From: Saccharum officinarum
Lineage: Eukaryota; Streptophyta; Magnoliopsida; Poales; Poaceae
Assembly (NCBI GenBank): GCA_020631735.1
Contig: CM036179.1
Coordinates: 26,217,063-26,281,062 of the forward strand
Reading direction: 5' to 3'
Length of the DNA: 64,000 nucleotides
Positions 56,608 to 64,000 of this stretch are shown here, one piece after another. The notes below the pieces were generated by a model. The model did no database searches, was not told the DNA's origin, and saw only the letters and a list, made by a program, of their open reading frames with translations. Each line of letters starts with the position of its first letter. Position 1 is the first letter of the stretch. The translations under genes were made by a program, and so were the position numbers.

Positions 56608-57057
56608 GTCAGCACTAGATCTAGCAGACAAAGTAGTCTTACACATTTTACATGTAGCCTTAGTGCAAATCTTAACTCCACTCATAGTTTCATAGATCTC
56701 TTCAAAATCAGTGCATACAGGTGATTTACGCTTACCAACATTACCACTATCAGCAACAGATGGAGCAGAGCTATTGGAGTTAGAGTTCACAATCGCTGAT
56801 GCCCCTTCACCACCATCGCCGTCCAGCTCGATCGGAGTAGGAGCAGCAGGGCCGTCCCCAAGATCGATATCGAACAATGCAGCAGTGTCGTCTGGAGTGT
56901 CATCATCGTTCTTTCCCTCTAGGGCTAGGCCAGGCAGCAGGAGGCCATCATCTTCAGCCATGGCCTCTCTAGCCCCGTTCCTCAATGGTACGAGTGGCCG
57001 CCTTGTTCGCTCTATGCCACAGCTAGAGGACGAAGCATCAGCTATTGACCTACGCAA
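56608..57057 (-). pseudogene. hAT transposase N-terminus with half of a BED zinc finger
   Basis: The minus-strand frame starts at M (MAEDDGLLLPGL is the likely start within the longer frame from 57057). An acidic and Ser/Asn-rich leader follows, then the BED finger (FEEIYETMSGVKICTKATCK, then CKTTLSARSSADTG). The copia element breaks it between the Cys pair and the HLKRH histidines, which lie 12.9 kb away at 43689. Orientation and order agree with the main transposase part. Confidence 0.85.
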
Positions 57058-57490
57058 CCAAGGAATATATTAGATCAATGGAGGAAGAAGAAGATAGAAG
57101 AGAAGGGTTAGGGTTTTACTTGTGCAACTGAAGCCTGGTGCCAGAGAAGACAACGATGACCCAAAGGCCAGAGAAGATGACACTCTATTAGCTAGGACGA
57201 CAAGCGATAGAGAAGGGACAGATGGGGACAACAAACTCACATAATCACCAAGATCTAGAGGGGAGATAGATAGAGAGAGAGAGAGAGAAGGGAGAGGCAG
57301 AGAGGGAGCCAGGGAGGGGAGGACGCTAGCGGTAGGCGGTTTGAGGTCACTGGAGTCAGGGTCAAAAACGGCGAGGCGTCGAGCGATCAAGGCGTCAGGC
57401 GAGACCATGAGACTAGAGAGCTAGGCGAGAGGTGACTGGCGAGAGCTGCGTGGCGGTGGGAGAAATGAGTTAGGGTTAGGGGAGGGGGCG

Positions 57491-59880
<2,390 letters not shown>

Positions 59881-60186
59881 GGGTGTGGTCGTTGGATTAT
59901 ATAGGTGGGGGATGCGGGGAGCCGTTGGAGCTAGGTCGCCTCATAGCTAGGCCATGGGGGCGGTGGGGTTGGGGGGAGGGGGAGCCAGGGAGGTCTCGGG
60001 CCGTTGCCGGGCCGACCCCTAAAAGCCAGGTCATGCCGTGCCATCCCGCAAGCCTGAGTGGCGGCCCAGGCATGGCCTGCTGCCTCGTGTCGGGCCAGCC
60101 CGAGCCCGATGACCCTTAGGCCAGGCTAGGCTCAGGTCAGGCAAAAAAGCCGGGCCTCAGGCTACATGGCCAAATATACCGGTTCG

Positions 60187-61490
60187 TGACTTCAACCGGC
60201 AGTGATAACACATGCGGTGATAGATGGACTATCATTGCCGGTTCGTGGCTTCAACAGGTAGAAAATCATTACATTTTCATATAAGGTGATATTAAGATAA
60301 ATTTTATATCAAAATTGTAAAGTTCAAATCTAACACTATGTAGTTGATAATTTAACATTCGAGAGAGCGTGAACATTGAGTTCTTGGATTTGAATCCTAG
60401 AAACACATATTTGCGCAATTCCGACAGTAACAACAACATGAGATCTTCAAAAGGCCCCGAGATGAAATGTGTTGCTCTTAGTTTTTTTAGCCGTAGGTGC
60501 TGTGTACATCATGTTTCATGAGGATGAAATCTAACTCTTCTCTCAGTTTTATAAATTTCATGTGTTTTATTTTCTAGTTTATTTATAATGAGATCGAAAA
60601 CCCCACACGAGAATGGCTTTTTATCTCTGTTTCCACTTTCATTTAAGGCAAAATTTAATAGAGATGAGAAAAAAATAGCGACGTCATCTTTTCAGAATTT
60701 TTTTTAAAAACATAGCTTCCAAATTGAGCATCCAAGTTAAATTCTAATTGCACTATTTTTTCTTGTAATAAAATCTTTTAAAAAAGATCCTACTTGAATA
60801 TACATGGATGCCATTTGTAAAGAATAATTTTGTGTTTTATGAGAGGACGATGTTCTAGGTCAAAAGGAAAATATGTCTTATGTTTCGGAGAAAAAATGTT
60901 GTAGCTTCACAAGGAAGTTGTCTTATCTTAAAAAGAAATGTTCTAGCATAAATGAAAAAGCTTCATAAAAAATCTTAGTTTATAATTAGTAAAAATGTTA
61001 ATAGCTTCACAAGAACTATGGTCTAAGCATTAAAATAAAAATTTTCTATCAAAAGTGAATAAATGTTTTGTGTTTATAAAAAATGTTCTGGCTTAATAAA
61101 ATAATAATGTTCCAGCTTCATAGGAAAAATATTTCTAACTTAAAGAAAAATGTTGTAGCTTTTAGTAACAAATGTTTCAATCATGACAAAAAAATATTCG
61201 TCATATTAGATGCAAAGAACAAATAAGGAAACAAGAAATAATAAATAAATTAACTAGAAATCAAATGAAAGCAGACTAATACAGTGACGGCGGCTAGCCG
61301 ACAGACTGGCACAATAGGTAGTCTGCTGGCACAGTCACACCAGCCTTGTTTGTGGGATCGGGAACACAAATCTGGGATATCATTTTATAACATGGGAATG
61401 GAAACGTTCCAATTTCTAGGACGTAGATGTTCCCGAAATGTGGAACATGTGAATGAGAATATGGTCCATGTTCATGTTTGCACGCTGCTA
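60187..61490. other. AT-rich degenerate repeat region
   Basis: The motif 'ccggttcgtggcttcaac' and variants occurs around 60179-60260. At 60840-61200 diverged copies of 'aaaaatgttctagcttcataa' recur. This looks like transposon terminal DNA (possibly CACTA or MULE), but no boundaries could be set. Confidence 0.35.
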
Positions 61491-62210
61491 AGCGGTAGTG
61501 CTAGCGCCCGGACGTCCGCGCCTGCACTCTATCTCCCCCCACGGACCTGCATCCCATGCCCGCCTACACGGGGCCGCGCCGCCCGACATGCCCGACTGCA
61601 CGTGGGGAGTCCCTGCTCGTGCCCCTCCGCTTCTCACGCACATGCACGCGTCTAGCAGCTGCAGCAAGTGACTATAGTAGGTGGCTACGCCAACATCCAG
61701 AAGAGGGGGAGGGGGCGGCGGATGCTCAGCCAGCGCCGGGAGGAAGAGGAGACACCAAGGCGAAGGTGAGGCTTCAAAAAAGCGAATACAAAGATGCAAC
61801 ACCAGATGCATGACTTGCAACATACGTCTGAAGACAGCTGAAACACATAAAACTACGTCTAAAACACATGAGACATGCATATGAAACACTAGCTGCAACA
61901 CCAGATCTACTTTTGAAATATTCATATGAAACACTTGCATTATACGTACAAAATAGCTAAAACACTCGAAACATGCGTATGAAACACTTGCAAAAAACAC
62001 CTGAAAACACTTCGTATGTGTGAAAATATATGCAATATCTAGATGAAATACTTACAAACATACGTCTGAAAAATAAGATGAAATATTTGTAACATACGTA
62101 TAGCCACTGCAACATGTGCAACATTTTGATCTACTTTTGCAAAATTAAGATGAAACACTTGCAACATCTAGATGAAATATCTGAAACACTTGAGACATAT
62201 TCTTGCAATA
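61490..62210. repeat. GC-rich block followed by diverged 'gaaacacttgcaacatacgt' repeats
   Basis: A GC-rich stretch beginning 'gtagtgctagcgcccggacg' (61494) is followed at about 61790-62205 by a dozen or so diverged copies of units such as 'atgaaacacttgcaacat' and 'acatacgtctgaaa'. From memory this combination is a dispersed grass repeat, perhaps a MULE-type element. It abuts the CACTA gene remnant. Confidence 0.45.
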
Positions 62211-62234
62211 TGGGCTTTGCTTGGAGGAATGGAG

Positions 62235-64000
62235 GCACGCCGGCTCAGAGTTCTTTTCCTCGACAGATACCGCTAGTGCCTCTTCGTTTGGAGTACCCTG
62301 ACGACGGTGGAGAAGGGGCGGAGGAGGAAGCACCTAGTCCCTCCTTGGGCACTTCTTCAACTGCAACGACCGGTAACAAGAACAAGTCAAACTTGAAGAG
62401 GGGCCAACACGGGAGGCATCAGATTAGCAAGAAGAAAGTACAACCCTTGGAGCCAACTGTCATCATTGACACCTTCAGCAACCAGTGTTCCTTTATAGTC
62501 TGGGAAAAGGTGCCTATAACATATGATGAATGGAGGAAAGTCCCCAAGGACATCAAGCGAAATGTGTGGGGAGAGGTGAAGAGGTGGTTCACGTATCCAC
62601 CGGAGGGCTATGATGAAGACAAGTGCATAAGGCATGCACTATTTTTTGTAGGCAAAGCGCTTCACAACTTTAGGTCCATGCTCAATAAGGAGTACGTGCA
62701 GACAGGAAGGACACCATTCGAAGACTACAACTTCATCAAGCGTGACGTCTAGGAAGAGTTCATCATGAAACAATCGACCAAAGAAGCAAAGGCAAGGGCG
62801 AGAAGTTCTCTGAGCTAGCAAAGAGGAACAAACTCCACCACTACCTAGGCATGACAGGGTACGCTGCTAAGACGGTGAAGTGGCGACAGGAAGAAAGGGA
62901 GGTAGCTGCAGCCGGGCAGCCGAATCCATCACATGGCATCGATGAGAGGTCATGTAACTACCTCTATGTTCGCAAGCCGAAAAAGCTGAAGGAGGGCAGG
63001 ACAAAGTACAACGAGCTGAAGGTCGAGGAGGTGGAGAAGAGGATCTTGGAGGTCTCTATGGCTGAGAAGAGCGGGTCGTTTGAACCTCACCTAGAGAGGG
63101 ATATACTAACTGAGGCACTGGGAAACAACGAGCACCGCAGCTGTGTCCATGGGGTTTCCTCTAGGTAGAGCTAGAAGGACATGGAGGCCTGGCAACCCGA
63201 TACCAACTCTTACCACACGAGGCAGAGGTACAAGGAAGGGCTTGTCCAGAAAGGCCGCGGTGAGGCAGTCAAGGACATGATCATGAGGAAGATACAAGAT
63301 GCTTTCACGAGCACTGACCCCAAGATGGTGGAGCTGAGGACATAGAAGTTTTGCCAGGCTAGCGTGCAACTACCATAGGGTCAATCCGCCATACAAGAAA
63401 AGATGGTGCCAGGGACCGAACAACTCCCCAGGTACCCGGTCGACAACATCGTTGAACCAACGAGCTGCACGCTCCAGGTGCCCTTCGGTAGGGCGGCACA
63501 GAGGAAGAAGGATGTGACCATAGGAGTGGCACAGTCGCCCGATAGCAGTGCCATGTACGATGGCAAGCCGATCCCGCCCGACTATGCCCGGGTCGACGTG
63601 ACATGGACCAACAAATATTTCGACGAGGATGAAATCAACATTGCCACTAAAGAGGGGTACAGGTTCATCATCTCTACTATCGGCATGCGCGTGCTATGGA
63701 ACAAGAGCGACATTGTCTTGGACATGCCGACACCGGTGTCATAGCCCTCACACCCGTCGTCATCTCCCCCGGGTGACCCGGGTGACGATGACGATGGCGG
63801 CGACGACGATGGCAATGACAATGCTGGCGGCTCAGGCACCAGTCCTCCCGACAACAACAATCCACAAGGAGGCACAGGGGCAGCATCGGGCGATGTGACA
63901 CCACCGCCTACAAGTGGTTCCAACCAGGGCTCAAACCAATGTCCTGCCTCACCGAGGAAGCCTGCAGATGAAGAGGAGGCCATACCACCGAACCACACCA
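62235..64000 (+). pseudogene. CACTA (En/Spm) second-ORF protein, Transposase_24-like; runs off the window
   Basis: Reading blocks: FSNQCSFIVWEKVPITYDEW, VWGEVKRWFTYPPEGYDED and FRSMLNKEYVQTGRTPFED in the frame ending TAG 62750-62752. One base is gained or lost near 62797. Then LAKRNKLHHYLGMTGYAAK, KWRQEEREVAAAG, RKPKKLKEGRTKYNE, ILTEALGNNEHRS and SYHTRQRYKEG follow in the next frame. In-frame TAG codons lie at 63166, 63172, 63343, 63376 and 63742. The tail is Asp/Gly- and Pro-rich. I recognise this as the Transposase_24-type protein that accompanies the DDE transposase in grass CACTA elements. The copy is dead. Confidence 0.75.

Overview
The window looks like nuclear DNA of a grass, probably a panicoid (sorghum, sugarcane, Miscanthus or maize relative). 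The reasons are an intron-rich plastid-type plant gene, nested Ty1-copia/SIRE-type and Ty3-gypsy-type LTR elements, grass-style MITEs, tRNA-derived SINEs, hAT, CACTA and Helitron pieces, and GC-rich exons set in AT-rich intergenic DNA. The species is an inference; no search was run.

Only two host genes look functional. A chalcone-isomerase-fold fatty-acid-binding protein (FAP3-like, plastid-targeted) lies on the + strand in five exons from 23663 to 38546; its frame closes across all splice sites and gives 269 aa. A single-exon RING-H2 (ATL-type) membrane E3 ubiquitin ligase lies on the - strand at 39966-40640. A decayed RING-H2 relative sits at about 6966-7435 (-). An unrecognised coding remnant lies at 2864-3336 (-).

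Layout. 1-9300: a patchwork of old pieces, namely a gypsy LTR/PBS/leader fragment (about 1000-2079), a solo LTR (2080-2593), MITEs, a PIF-like carrier (4196-5079), a Helitron (5193-6226) and the RING pseudogene. 9326-20936: an 11.6-kb LTR element on the - strand with two 4,125-bp LTRs (one difference noticed), a CCTAC target duplication and a 3.4-kb internal region with no gag or pol, so it is LARD-like and very young. 22059-23306: a non-autonomous hAT with a perfect 8-bp duplication. 23663-38546: the FAP3-like gene. Its intron 1 holds RTE LINE, ORF1-type and SINE debris. Its intron 2 is about 10 kb and holds a near-intact 5.7-kb copia element, two SINEs, a solo LTR and a poly(A)-tailed retroposon. 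41247-60178: one hAT transposon, about 3.6 kb before later insertions, split in its transposase zinc finger by a 12.9-kb SIRE-type copia element. That copia carries a solo LTR in its RNase H region, and the hAT carries a further 2.4-kb solo LTR near its other end. 60187-64000: degenerate repeats and a broken CACTA second-ORF (Transposase_24-like) gene running off the end.

Relative ages from what can be read: the hAT at 41247 is older than the SIRE element (about 60 LTR differences in the first kilobase), which is older than its nested solo LTR. Separately, the intronic copia is young (4 substitutions between LTRs) and the LARD youngest. The host genes do not form a pathway together; the common theme is transposon invasion around and inside them.
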